Positions 55,006 to 64,000 of a stretch of 64,000 nucleotides of DNA are shown piece by piece. The position numbers and the translations under genes were made by a program. Location of the stretch: contig CAKMRJ010005634.1 of NCBI GenBank assembly GCA_928212115.1, positions 254,107,449 through 254,171,448 on the forward strand, read 5' to 3'. The DNA comes from Lactuca virosa (taxonomy: Eukaryota; Streptophyta; Magnoliopsida; Asterales; Asteraceae). Under the pieces are notes generated by a model, which searched no databases, was not told where the DNA came from, and saw only the letters and a program-made list of their open reading frames with translations. Numbering within the stretch: the stretch's first letter is position 1; every line of letters begins with the position of its first letter.

Positions 55006-55876
55006 ACTCAACCTACTCATCAGCCGCCACTCTCCCACCCTTATGTCTCCCCATCGACGGCGCCAACATGCCACCTCCGATCAGCCGCCGACGACTAGGA
55101 CCACCGAAGCCAACAATCGAGCCCCATCCTCCTGACCGAGAGACCTGTTGGAGACCAAGTTGTAGCAAGGGTCCCTAGCCGCCGCAACCATTGGAACGAC
55201 TTCAAGCGCTGCTGCTTCGCCGGGGGTTGCCTCCGTCACAGCCCCGCTACCGGAATTGACGTGTTCGCCGAGATGGCCGCCAAGACCTACAATCGAGTGG
55301 GGTTTTGCTTCTGCGAGGGTCGTGAGTGACTGGAAGTTCGTTGGTAAGACCATCTGCCGCCATAGAGCCGCTGTTCGCCGCTGCTGCTGATCCTTTCCAT
55401 TGTCGACCAGCTGCCTACCACCGCTAACTTCGATGCTGTTGCCACCATCTCGTATTGCTGTCGGCGCCACCCGCCGCAGGTGGGTGTTGGGTGTATTTGT
55501 CCAAGCAAAAGGATTTGTGTGCATGTTTTGGTGCGTGTAAGTGTGTGTATTATTGCAGTGAGAAGGTGTTGTATGGGTTCGTTGGCCGGAAATCGCAAGA
55601 GCCGCCACTGCCACCACCATGAGGTGGTGGCTGCCACCTTCTACCACCACCGGCCACCATAGGGTGGCTGTGTGTGTGTTTATGTTGTTTAGTGTATGTG
55701 TTTATTTTGATTTCAGCATTGTAAAGTGTAAATTACAAATTGAATAATGGAAAGAAACTAAAAACCACCACCTTAGGGTGGTGGCTGCCGCCACCGGCCG
55801 CCGTGTCGGGTGGCGGTGTGCCTTGTTGCATCGTGACTCGTTTGGAATGTTTGGACAAAGGGACTAAGAAACCCTA

Positions 55877-56615
55877 ATGGGCCCAATGAGGCTTAATGGG
55901 CTTAATAAACACTAATGGGCCCAATGAAGCTTAATGGACCTAATAGCCCAAACAGATGACTAATGAGTCTAATGAACCTTAATTGATCAAAAGACATATC
56001 AATTGGGCCTATTGGGCTAAGATGGGGTTGGAAACCCTAATTAGGGTTTAGAAAAACCCTCATATTGGATTTATGGGCTTGGACTTATTGAGACCCACTT
56101 TTGGGCCATTGGAATAATGGAATTGTGTGATTAAGCCCAATCACACCATATGACTTATTTAGAAGAATGATGGACTTAATGGATTAAGTCCTTAATGGAT
56201 TAAGTCCTTAATGGGTTAAGTGAGAAACACTTAACCCTAATCGTCATTTTATGTGAAACCCTAATTTCACATGGGTGTATTGTTGGGCCTTCTATTGGGC
56301 CTTGATGATTGCGTTATTAATGGGCCATCCAAAGTCAAGCAAAGGGACTAGAATATTTAATGGGCATATGGTAAGGCCCATGTAAGGGGTTTGGGCCAAA
56401 TTTGGAAAATTAGGCCATAGATGGGCCATAGTTTGGGCCTTTATGATTATACGATATTGGGCCATTAGAATGTTGAATGTTGGACTCGACTAAATGGTTG
56501 GGCCTTATGGTAAGACCTTGTAAAGGTTTGGGCCCAATTTGGAAAATTGGGCCATATGTTGGGCTTTGAGCCATAGTTGGACTTTTGGGCCTTTGGATTG
56601 GGCCCTGGGCTTGCA
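55877..56615. repeat. TGGGCC/TGGGCT cluster in the F LTR
   Basis: About two dozen TGGGCY motifs in ~740 bp, many in AATGGGCCCAATG context, with a palindromic telo-box AAACCCTAATTAGGGTTT near 56032. Counterpart in C at 28664-29050. Confidence 0.65.
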
Positions 56616-57125
56616 TAAAGCCAAGCTTGGGGTAATGTAGTAATTATCCAAAGTATGTACTCATGGTTATGTAGTGGAACCCGATTATTAATTGGGTGTT
56701 ATTTTGGTGTTGACAGTTCGGGAATCTGTCAGCCAGCAGCTGGGGTTGAGTCTGCGGGACTTCAGCAGTGTGGGATTGTATGTTAGATGATTGTCTTTGC
56801 GATATTCATCTAGGTTTGCTGCTACCTGTTATGTTTTATGTGCTAGCATGTTATGATGTTATGTGATAGTGGTAGTAGGGGGTGAAATAGTCCCCGGATA
56901 CCGGTCGATAGGACCGAATGGGTAGTTTAGTGCCCAGCCATGCTAGCCAGATTATGATACATGTGATATGATATTATGTGGTAGTAGTAGGGGGTGAAAT
57001 AGTCCCCGGTTACCGGTCGACATGACCGAAGGGGTAGGCCAGCAACCAGATATGCTACGCAGTATGTGATTTATGTTTATATGCTAGGCTTTGATATGGT
57101 AGTGGTAGGGGGTGAAATAGTCCCC

Positions 57126-57334
57126 AGTATCCGGTCGAGAGGACCGAAGGGGAGGCCAGCACCCAGATATGCTAGGCAGTATCCGGTCGTGAGGACCGAA
57201 GGGGAGGCCAGCACCCAGATATGCTAGGCAGTATCCGGTCGAGATGACCGAAGGGGAGGCCAGCACCCAGGTATGCTAGGCGGTATCCGGTCGAGAGGAC
57301 CGAAGGGGTAGGTCGGGCACCCAGATATGCCTGG
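57126..57334. repeat. 52-bp tandem array in the F LTR, four copies
   Basis: Units start at 57126, 57178, 57230 and 57282, exact 52-bp period, core TATCCGGTCGAGAGGACCG then AGGGGAGGCCAGCACCC. Two diverged upstream units near 56900 and 57015. Reverse complement of the type found in C. Confidence 0.92.
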
Positions 57335-57659
57335 CAGTATGTATGATTATATGTATTTGTATGGTATGTGGTATGATGGGGGAACTCACTAAGCTTCGTG
57401 CTTACAGTTTTCAGTTTTGGTTTCAGGCACTCGTTTTCAAAGTAAAGGAGCCGGCTTGATCGCAGCGCGTCACACTATGTTTTACGCACATGAGATCTTT
57501 GGGATTACACTCTGATATGGTTTTATGATAATATGTTTTGATTACTGACACTTTGGTTTGACACGAGATATTATTATGAATGTTTTTATACTAATGGTTT
57601 TATGTAATAACTTATTTAAAAATGAAATTTTTGGCCTTGAATTTTGGGATGTTACAAGT

Positions 57660-57672
57660 TGGTATCAGAGCC
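57660..57672 (+). other. Element F primer-binding site
   Basis: TGGTATCAGAGCC, three bases after the LTR end. Confidence 0.92.
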
Positions 57673-57725
57673 TTGGTTTGAGGGATTCGGACACACTCTC
57701 GGGTGTGTCTGAACTCAAACTAAGG
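57671..57725 (+). other. PBS-proximal nested hairpin (F)
   Basis: Outer CCTTGGTTTGAG (57671-57682) with CTCAAACTAAGG (57714-57725), one G-U pair. Inner GACACAC (57690-57696) with GTGTGTC (57703-57709). Confidence 0.7.
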
Positions 57726-59268
57726 ACTTGGTATGAAAATTTTCAAAAGTAAAACCATTTTATAAAAGGGAGTTTGAAAAGAATTTGAAAAGAGAAAAGA
57801 ACTTTGAAAAGAATGAAGTGTGTGATGCGTGCAATCAGCCGAGCTCAAGTAAGTTTTCCCCAAGATGCCCATACATGTTATGATATGATTATGAGAATTG
57901 CATGCTAGATTAGGGCTAAGGATCTAGGAAGGATGCCTTATATGCCTATTATATGTGCTTGTTAACTTGCATGCTAGTATTGATCAGTCAGTGATAGGAT
58001 AGCCTGTTTAGGTTATGCCAGATTGTATGAGCCTTTGAATTGCATGTACAGATTCCTGATTAGAGGATAGAATGATTTGATTGGAATATGATGTTTAGAT
58101 TTTCCATTGTCTGAATGCTGTTTGCTTTGTGCTTTGTGGGACTCTTAGTGATGTGAGTTAGCTACTAAGTGAATATGCTAAGTCACGTGGGACACAGGCC
58201 GGATAATCTCAGAGTGATGGACTTGACCCTATTGCTCAGCTCTTGTCTGAGTCCAACCATTCTAGGTATGGGTGTTTCACTCGAAGGATTATCTGATCTC
58301 TGTTGCATGTGGCTATATTCATAAGGTAGCTACTTGACATTTCTAGGAATCTTTCAGCAGCTGAGGACTGGGTGAGTTTGGGAACCTAGGAAAGCCTAGG
58401 ATACGTTTCAGTGGGTTAGTAGTGAGGTTCAGTGAGACTTGGGTGTACCAGTTTGAGGAAGTGACTTGGAGGATTCGGGAGGATTGCTGAGGAAAGTATG
58501 GATAGGTGTGGAAGGTAGTATTGGGCCCGTACTACTGAAAGCACAAGATTCATACTCGAATCAGTGAGAGTCTTGGAGAATCTAAGAAGCTTCAGGGAAG
58601 AGTTTGTGACCCAGTTTGGGGACAGAGGATGTTCCAGTTGTTGCAGCTTAGCCATTGGCAAGCGAGCTAGTAAGCGTGACAGGGTGTCAGACCCTAAAGG
58701 ATATGATTTCCAAGAGTTACAGATGCGGGATCGATTTGGGAGCACCCTGGAAAGAGAGGTGCGTGCCAGGTGCGTATAGTAGAGGGTCCCGGGAAGAGAC
58801 CCATGACTTCTGATCATCGGGTGAAAGGCCAGCAGGGCCTGAGTCAGTGCAGCGCGTACGAGAAAGTACACGAGGGAGTTTGTCACTCCAAGGGTTTAGG
58901 CTACTACATGGTAGCAGGATTGATCATGTCAGCAGAAGGGGGTCAGTATTCCTCCAGATGTTGTGGGTATTTCATCTTCTATGATATTAGGTGGATGTTT
59001 GGAATACGTGCCGCTTTGGAATTGTGAGTGAGTTTGGATAAGTCAGACCTCGGGTCGGTTTTTCTGCTACTTTTTGGGTTACCAAGATCATATATGCCAT
59101 CCTGCATGCCGAAAGGTCCTTGATGAACCCAAAGAGGGACGCATCTTGCGGAGTATTATTTAGAGGATACTCGATCAGGGTTGGAGTGATTTTTCTCCAA
59201 TGAAGTCAGCGTTCACAGGTTCTATCATTGTTCAGGTATGGTCGGTAATTGTTTATGGATGAACTTTG
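57726..59268 (+). other. Leader of element F
   Basis: No credible gag or other gene. It shares a GGATCTAGGAAGGATGCC segment (near 57925) with the C leader. Short ORFs show no domain. Ends at the G insertion. Confidence 0.55.
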
Positions 59269-59410
59269 TGTTGGATTAGGTGTCTAAGCCCATAACTATA
59301 ATTGGTATGTACTTGAATTGATAGCAGCACAATCCTTTTGGGTTGCCCTCAACCTAGCAACTGGACAAGGAAATTATGAAAGGAGAGATATTAATTTATA
59401 AGATCAATAA

Positions 59411-59456
<46 letters not shown>

Positions 59457-60162
59457 GATTTATTAATATGTTAATGGATTAATATATTAATTAGAAATCA
59501 TTATGTTTAATTAATTGTTAGCCAGAAATTAATCAGAATTGATTTTTGGGGTTAAAAGAATTAATTATAAGGTACAGGGACTAGTTTGCAATTATCTAAT
59601 AGTTGAGTGGAAGGCTCTAGAACCCCCTTGGAAGAGGGTGGACGAAATCTTTAGGGGAAACCCTAATAATTTCGTCCATAGGGGCTTGGATAAGGCCCTT
59701 GGGTTTGCTTAGGCCCTAAGCAAAGGATAACTAGGGTTTCCCTTAAACCCTAGATCCCTCAGCTATATAAGGAGCCTCCTGGTTCATGTTTTTGGTCACT
59801 GATTTCTTTGGAAGAAACCCTAAGGCCAAAATTGCATACTCTCTCCATCCTCTCTCCTCCAAGTTTCCTTCTTGCTAGTTCTTGGGTGTGATTCCATTAG
59901 AGGCATTACATTTGTGGTGCTAAGCTTCCAAGAAGATCAAGATCAAGATCAAGAGGATTATCAATTGTTTGCTATAACAATTGAAAGGTATGTAACTCCT
60001 AAACCCTAGTTTACTATTTTCGAAAATAGCCTCTCTCCTTTAGGGTTCTTGTTTTGCAATTCAAAGTTATATGTTCAATAGTTAAAACATAGATCCAAAG
60101 TAGGTTGCATGTGAACTTAGGAATTGTTTTTCTAGTTTATTTGTTTTACCTAAAACCCATCA
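59269..60162 (+). repeat. Element G 5' LTR
   Basis: TGTTGGATTAGG...ACCCATCA, ~0.9 kb, directly before the PBS. Contains an (AT)n run (59415-59453), TATA box CTATATAAGG (59763-59772) and several AAACCCTA motifs. Confidence 0.85.
59763..59772 (+). promoter_or_regulatory. TATA box of the G LTR
   Basis: CTATATAAGG, with AAACCCTAG a few bases upstream and AAACCCTAAGG downstream. Confidence 0.7.
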
Positions 60163-60163
60163 G

Positions 60164-60176
60164 TGGTATCAGAGCC
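60164..60176 (+). other. Element G primer-binding site
   Basis: TGGTATCAGAGCC, two bases after the LTR end. Confidence 0.92.
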
Positions 60177-61477
60177 ATTGTTGTTTTAAATTGAATTGCT
60201 ACAATTGTTGAATTGCAAATTAGGGTTTATAGCTAGTAAACCCTAAAGGCCAATTTTTCGATTTCTAGGGTTTTGGATCAAAGGGTTTTTTCGAAAACCC
60301 TAGCCTCCAAAGAACCCTAATCGAAATTAGGGTTAGGGTTTTGAAAACCCTAGCCTCCTCCCTTATGAATTTCGAAATATGCTAAGAGGATAACTAGGGT
60401 TTCTTGTTTTTGGATAATTGTTACTTAATTAGATTAATTGGATAATTATCCTTACCCCATTTTTCGAAATTAGAGGGATAAGGATTAGGATTAAATTAAT
60501 TGATTAATTTAATTAGATAATCCTTACAAGATTTAATAATTTGATTAATAGTTAATTAATAGATAAATATTAAATCTAGTTAATTGGTTTATTTAAATTT
60601 GAATTTAACAGCTTAAATTTCGAAATTTATATAAACCCTTGAAGTTTTAAAAGTTTTAAAACACACCTTATATATATATTATAATTAAAGGTTTAATATT
60701 ATATGTATAAGAATATGGTCAGTCAAATCGCTAGTATGCCTCATTCACGAAGCTAATCTATAAGGGGGGTATAAGGAAACTGCCTATAAAATGGTAGTTG
60801 AATGGGTGTCCACTCTCACCCACCGCTTCCTTGATTAGTGGAGGGTCGTTAGCAGAACGAATTTGATAGGACAACTACTTCTCATTAAAAGTATAATGAC
60901 ATTAAAGAAAGTACTAGAACATTATTTTTAAAATCCCAACTCTAGTTACTTTAGGAAAAATGTGAAAAGTATGCTAATCCATGAAATTGCACATTATGCT
61001 TTATTGGTCGTTAGTGGAGCGTGTGTGGTTAACCAGCACACTAAAGGGCACTAATAAAGAGTAGTAATGGGTATCTCATAATTGTCATTTTGATGGAGCG
61101 TGTATGGTTTACCAGCACATCAATAGTTAATGATAAAGACAATGAGGTTACCAAGCACATTTGCATGGTTATTCACATCTTGTTTGTGATCCTCGGCATC
61201 CCAGTCACAAATAGAAGAGCATAATCTGAGATTAAAACATGCCATTGAATAGTTTCAATGTATCTCAAAAGAATTAGGAATTTCACTTCGTTTGTTTCGT
61301 CTAATGGTGGAATTGGTGAATCATCATTCATCTACCTTTATGAAATTTACACTTGGATCTCGGCATCCCATTTCTAAGTTGTGAATCTTCATAGTTGGAT
61401 CCTAACCTTGATATTATATCTTTGGGTTATTCTATTAAGGTATCTTGAAATCTAACTAAAACTTTCTTTCTTTTCAG
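60177..61477 (+). other. Leader of element G
   Basis: Non-coding. Early part dense in AAACCCTA/TAGGGTTT (60222-60350). Later part has two repeats around GGAGCGTGTGTGGTTAACC (61016 and 61094, diverged) and two CTCGGCATCCCA motifs (61193, 61358). Confidence 0.65.
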
Positions 61478-62400
61478 ATGTCTACTCCTGGAAACACTTC
61501 TGCTTCGTCCTCCTCCAACCAAAACTTCTCTTTGCTCAATATATGCTCCAAAGTCGTTATGGATGGCTCAAACTATAACGATTGGATGCGCAACATCAAG
61601 ATGGCTCTTCGTTTCGAGAACAAAGAATATGTTCTTGAAAAGGAGCTCAAAGAGCTTGATGAGAATGAAGCTACTCCTGAAGATCTTGCTGCCTACAAGA
61701 AACATTACGATGATGCTACCAAAGTGGCATGCATCATGGTGGCAACTATGTCCCCAGAACTGCAGAGGTACTATGAGGACTACTGGCCTTTCGAGATGAA
61801 CAAGGACCTTATGGAAAAGTACCATAAGCGAGCTCGTCAAGAAAAGTTCGAAGTAGTCAAGTCACTCATGGCTTGCAAGATGAAAGATGGGGAGTCGGTT
61901 GTGTCACATGTGCAAAGAATGCAACGCTACATAGAGCGTTTGGTCAAGCTCAATATTCACTTTGATGAGGAATTGGCCATTGACATGGTTTGAACTCACT
62001 TCCTGAATGTTATGGTCAGTTTATTCTAACTTACCATTTGAACAATACAGAGCAGACCTTGGCACAATTGCACAACTTGTTGCAGACAGCTGAGGCAGGG
62101 ATGAAGGGTAAAAGTATACCCTCCACACCTACGAGTGCCCCTGTTTTGGCTATTGGACAGGGAAAGGGGAAAAAGAGGAAAGGTCCTCCCAAACAAAACT
62201 GGAAGAGCAAGGCTCAAGCTGGGTCATCTAGTAATGGCCCAAAGGCTAAGCCCAATGGTTCCACTCCCCATGTTTCTGATCCAAAAGAGGCAGTTTGCTT
62301 TTACTGCAACCAAAAAGGGCATTGGAAGAGATCTTGCCCACAATATCTGCAAGATATCAAGGATGGCAAAGTGAAGCCATCTTCGGCAGGTATTTACACT
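61478..62400 (+). pseudogene. gag: Element G gag with a single frame change
   Basis: ATG 61478 (MSTPGNTSASSSSN). Copia Gag core: MDGSNYNDWMRNIKMALRF, YYEDYWPFEMNKDLMEKYH, VSHVQRMQRYIERL. The frame stops at TGA 61991-61993, but the neighbouring frame continues Gag sequence without gap (YGQFILTYHLN ... LAQLHNLLQTAEAGMKG). One base appears to be missing near 61990. The second frame carries the CCHC knuckle CFYCNQKGHWKRSC (62296-62337) and is open from there to the window end. Gag forms the particle and binds the RNA. This lesion alone would prevent a full polyprotein unless bypassed. Confidence 0.88.
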
Positions 62401-64000
62401 ATTTCTGCTAATAACTCATTATCTTCTCGTTCATGGGTCCTTGATACAGGATGTGGTTTTCATATCTGTTCTGATTTGCAGGGTCTAAAGGAAAGTGAGG
62501 AGATAGAGCGAGGAAGGATAAACCTGATCATGGGAAACAGAAAGTCTTCACCAGTAACCAAGATCAGAGTTTATCAGCTTCTGCTTAGTAATGATGTTAG
62601 ATTAGATTTAATAAATTGTTGCTATTCGTCTGAAATGACGAGAAACATTATTTCATTTCATGCATTGTTCAGACAAGGTTTTACATATTCTTTTAATGAT
62701 TTGAATGGTTCAATTTCTGTTTATAAGAATGGTGTTTTTATGTTTGAAGCTTTACCTTGTAATGGTGTGTATGAAACAGTGACTTGTGTTGATAGCCTAG
62801 GAAATAGTGTACTTAATATTGACTTGTCTAATAGTGTAGACAAGGCATGCTTGTGGCATTGTCGTCTTGGACACATCAACAAGAAACGCATAGCCCAACT
62901 CCAAAAGGATGGAGTGTTGGAATCATTTGACCTAAAGTCAGATGACATGTGTGAATCTTGTCTTTTGGGAAAGATGACAAAATCACCATTCACAGGGTCT
63001 TGTGAAAGAGGTGAAGGTCTGTTGGATCTCATACACACGGATGTGTGTGGGCCCTTCAGATCAACTACAAGAGATGCTAATCGATCCTATGTGACTTTCA
63101 CTGACGATTATAGCAGATATGGATATATCTACTTGATCAAGCATAAGTCAGAAACTTTTGAAAAGTTCAAAGAGTTTAAGCATGAAGTCGAAAATCAATT
63201 GGGCAGAAAGATAAAGATACTTAGATCCGATAGAGGCGGGGAGTATCTTAGTATCGAGTTTAACGACTATCTGAAAGAATGTGGGATAGTCTCACAATTG
63301 ACTCCTCCTAGGACACCACAGTTAAATGGTGTAGCTGAGAGGCGTAATCGAACCTTGTTAGACATGGTTCGTTCTATGATGAGTCGGGCTTCGCTTCCCA
63401 TTCACTTCTGGGGGTATGCCTTAGAGACAGCCGCCCACATCCTCAATCTTGTCCCTACAAAGAAGGTTGCCAAAACACCTCACGAAATGTGGACAGGGAA
63501 AGTTCCCTCGTTAGCACATATTAAAGTCTGGGGTTGTGAAGCTTTCGTAAGACGAGAGACTCACGACAAGCTAGCAGCTAGAAGTGAGAAATGTGTTTTC
63601 ATTGGTTACCCAAAGCAGTCTTTTGGATATTTGTTCTACAGGCCTAGTGAAAACGTGGTCTTTGTAGCACGAAGAGGAGTCTTTCTTGAAAGAGAGCTCA
63701 TATTCAAAGAGGACAGTGGGAGCACTATTGACCTTGAAGAAATTCAAGATTCAGCCAATGAAGGAACCTTAGATGACACTAGCACTCAACCAGAGGAAAC
63801 AGTTCCTGTTGAACCAATCGATAACTCATTACCTCTTAGAAGATCCACTAGGGTGAGTGTGCCACCTGAGTTGTATGGTTTTCATATTACTTCAGATGGT
63901 GACACATTCATAAGTGACAGAACACTGGTAAACTTAGATGAACCAGTCACTTATAGGGAAGCAATGGAAGGCCCAGAGGCTTCCAAGTGGAAAGAGGCAA
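62401..64000 (+). CDS. pol: Element G pol: protease, integrase, start of RT (partial)
   Basis: Continuous open frame to the last base, same phase as the second half of gag. Protease motif LDTGCGFHICSD (DTG at 62443). Pre-integrase/zinc region LWHCRLGHINKKR ... CESCLLGK (His 62857 and 62872, Cys 62950 and 62959). Integrase core with catalytic Asp at 63040 (IHTDVCGPF), Asp at 63229 (RSDRGGEY) and Glu at 63337 (NGVAERRNR), giving the D(35)E spacing. Then WGCEAFVRRE, an acidic linker (about 63706-63830), RRSTRVSVPPE, and the beginning of RT (EPVTYREAMEGPEASKWKEA). All visible catalytic residues are present. Confidence 0.93.
   Translation, partial: MSANNSLSSRSWVLDTGCGFHICSDLQGLKESEEIERGRINLIMGNRKSSPVTKIRVYQLLLSNDVRLDLINCCYSSEMTRNIISFHALFRQGFTYSFNDLNGSISVYKNGVFMFEALPCNGVYETVTCVDSLGNSVLNIDLSNSVDKACLWHCRLGHINKKRIAQLQKDGVLESFDLKSDDMCESCLLGKMTKSPFTGSCERGEGLLDLIHTDVCGPFRSTTRDANRSYVTFTDDYSRYGYIYLIKHKSETFEKFKEFKHEVENQLGRKIKILRSDRGGEYLSIEFNDYLKECGIVSQLTPPRTPQLNGVAERRNRTLLDMVRSMMSRASLPIHFWGYALETAAHILNLVPTKKVAKTPHEMWTGKVPSLAHIKVWGCEAFVRRETHDKLAARSEKCVFIGYPKQSFGYLFYRPSENVVFVARRGVFLERELIFKEDSGSTIDLEEIQDSANEGTLDDTSTQPEETVPVEPIDNSLPLRRSTRVSVPPELYGFHITSDGDTFISDRTLVNLDEPVTYREAMEGPEASKWKEA

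Larger units (their letters stand above)
54631..57656 (+). repeat. Element F 5' LTR
   Basis: TGTAATACCCG...GGGATGTTACA, ~3.03 kb. TATA-like GGTATATAGCC near 54966, then telo-box repeats (AAACCCTAACCCTAAT, about 54989), a GC-rich CCGCC/CCACC region (55020-55830), a TGGGCC cluster (55877-56615) and a 52-bp tandem array. A 189-codon minus-strand frame here is composition-driven. Confidence 0.87.
54631..59268 (+). mobile_element. Element F: 5' part of a gypsy element
   Basis: LTR 54631-57656, PBS, PBS hairpin and ~1.5 kb of leader, then interrupted by copia G at 59269. Related to C by the LTR tandem array, leader and hairpin. Confidence 0.85.
59269..64000 (+). mobile_element. Element G: Ty1/copia element, runs off the window
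   Basis: 5' LTR 59269-60162, PBS, ~1.3 kb leader, gag, protease, integrase and the start of RT, open to the last base. Integrase before RT defines copia; motifs look Angela/Tork-like, lineage tentative. Coding shows only one visible lesion (frame change in gag near 61990), so G is the best-preserved element in the window and probably a recent insertion into F. Confidence 0.9.

Noticed and set aside
55081..55650. 189-codon minus-strand ORF in the F LTR
   Set aside because: GC-rich low-complexity region, antisense to the element, no recognisable domain; composition explains the long frame.
55877..56615. Captured host gene in the F LTR
   Set aside because: The phrase-like GGGCCCAATG repeats suggested duplication of a gene leader, but no protein similarity was recognisable.
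58416..58886. 156-codon minus-strand ORF in the F leader
   Set aside because: No domain, antisense to the element and not present as an ORF in the related C leader as far as I can see.

Overview
The window reads as plant nuclear heterochromatin built from LTR retrotransposons. I find no intact single-copy host gene, rRNA, tRNA or CRISPR array. The protein types (Tekay-like Ty3/gypsy chromoviruses with 2.3-3 kb LTRs, a SIRE/Maximus-like Ty1/copia with an extra 3' ORF, an Angela/Tork-like copia) fit a composite-family plant (Asteraceae, lettuce-like). That is an inference from recalled families, not a database result. I name the elements A to H for convenience.

Left nest (1-30329). C is a minus-strand gypsy with its 5' LTR at 27705-30329 and a gag remnant at 25869-26594. 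It is broken by H, a minus-strand SIRE-like copia (15037 to about 25868) with many stops. H is broken inside its extra 3' ORF by B, a gypsy of which only the 3' end and 3' LTR are visible (12394-15036). B is broken by A, a nearly complete Tekay-like gypsy (1-12393; its first 49 bases lie outside the window).

Non-LTR island (30330-36607). This holds a relic exon of an MKK6-type MAP kinase kinase, two long TA microsatellites, a degenerate DNA-transposon-like repeat, two unrecognised small ORFs and a ~195-bp duplication.

Right nest (36608-64000). D is a plus-strand Tekay-like gypsy with a decayed gag-pol. Its 3' LTR is interrupted by E (47524-53923, with a perfect 5-bp target duplication GGCAT) and by F (from 54631). 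F is a related gypsy interrupted in its leader by G, a plus-strand copia from 59269 whose frame is open to the window end.

The most interesting layer is shared by A, D and E. All three carry an extra ORF (here 'ORF-X') between the primer-binding site and gag. It has a conserved N-terminal GFHxPGDxYxP motif, an acidic linker, a Trp-containing block and a C-terminal helical part. A consensus 3' splice site sits directly before ORF-X and another directly before gag (A, D), and a consensus 5' splice site lies in the LTR leader. This suggests an alternative-splicing programme. RNA-level signals also recur: a nested two-stem hairpin right after the primer-binding site in five gypsy elements with different sequences, a two-hairpin block in the LTRs of A, D and E, and a hairpin with a GGA loop just before the polypurine tract in A, B and E.
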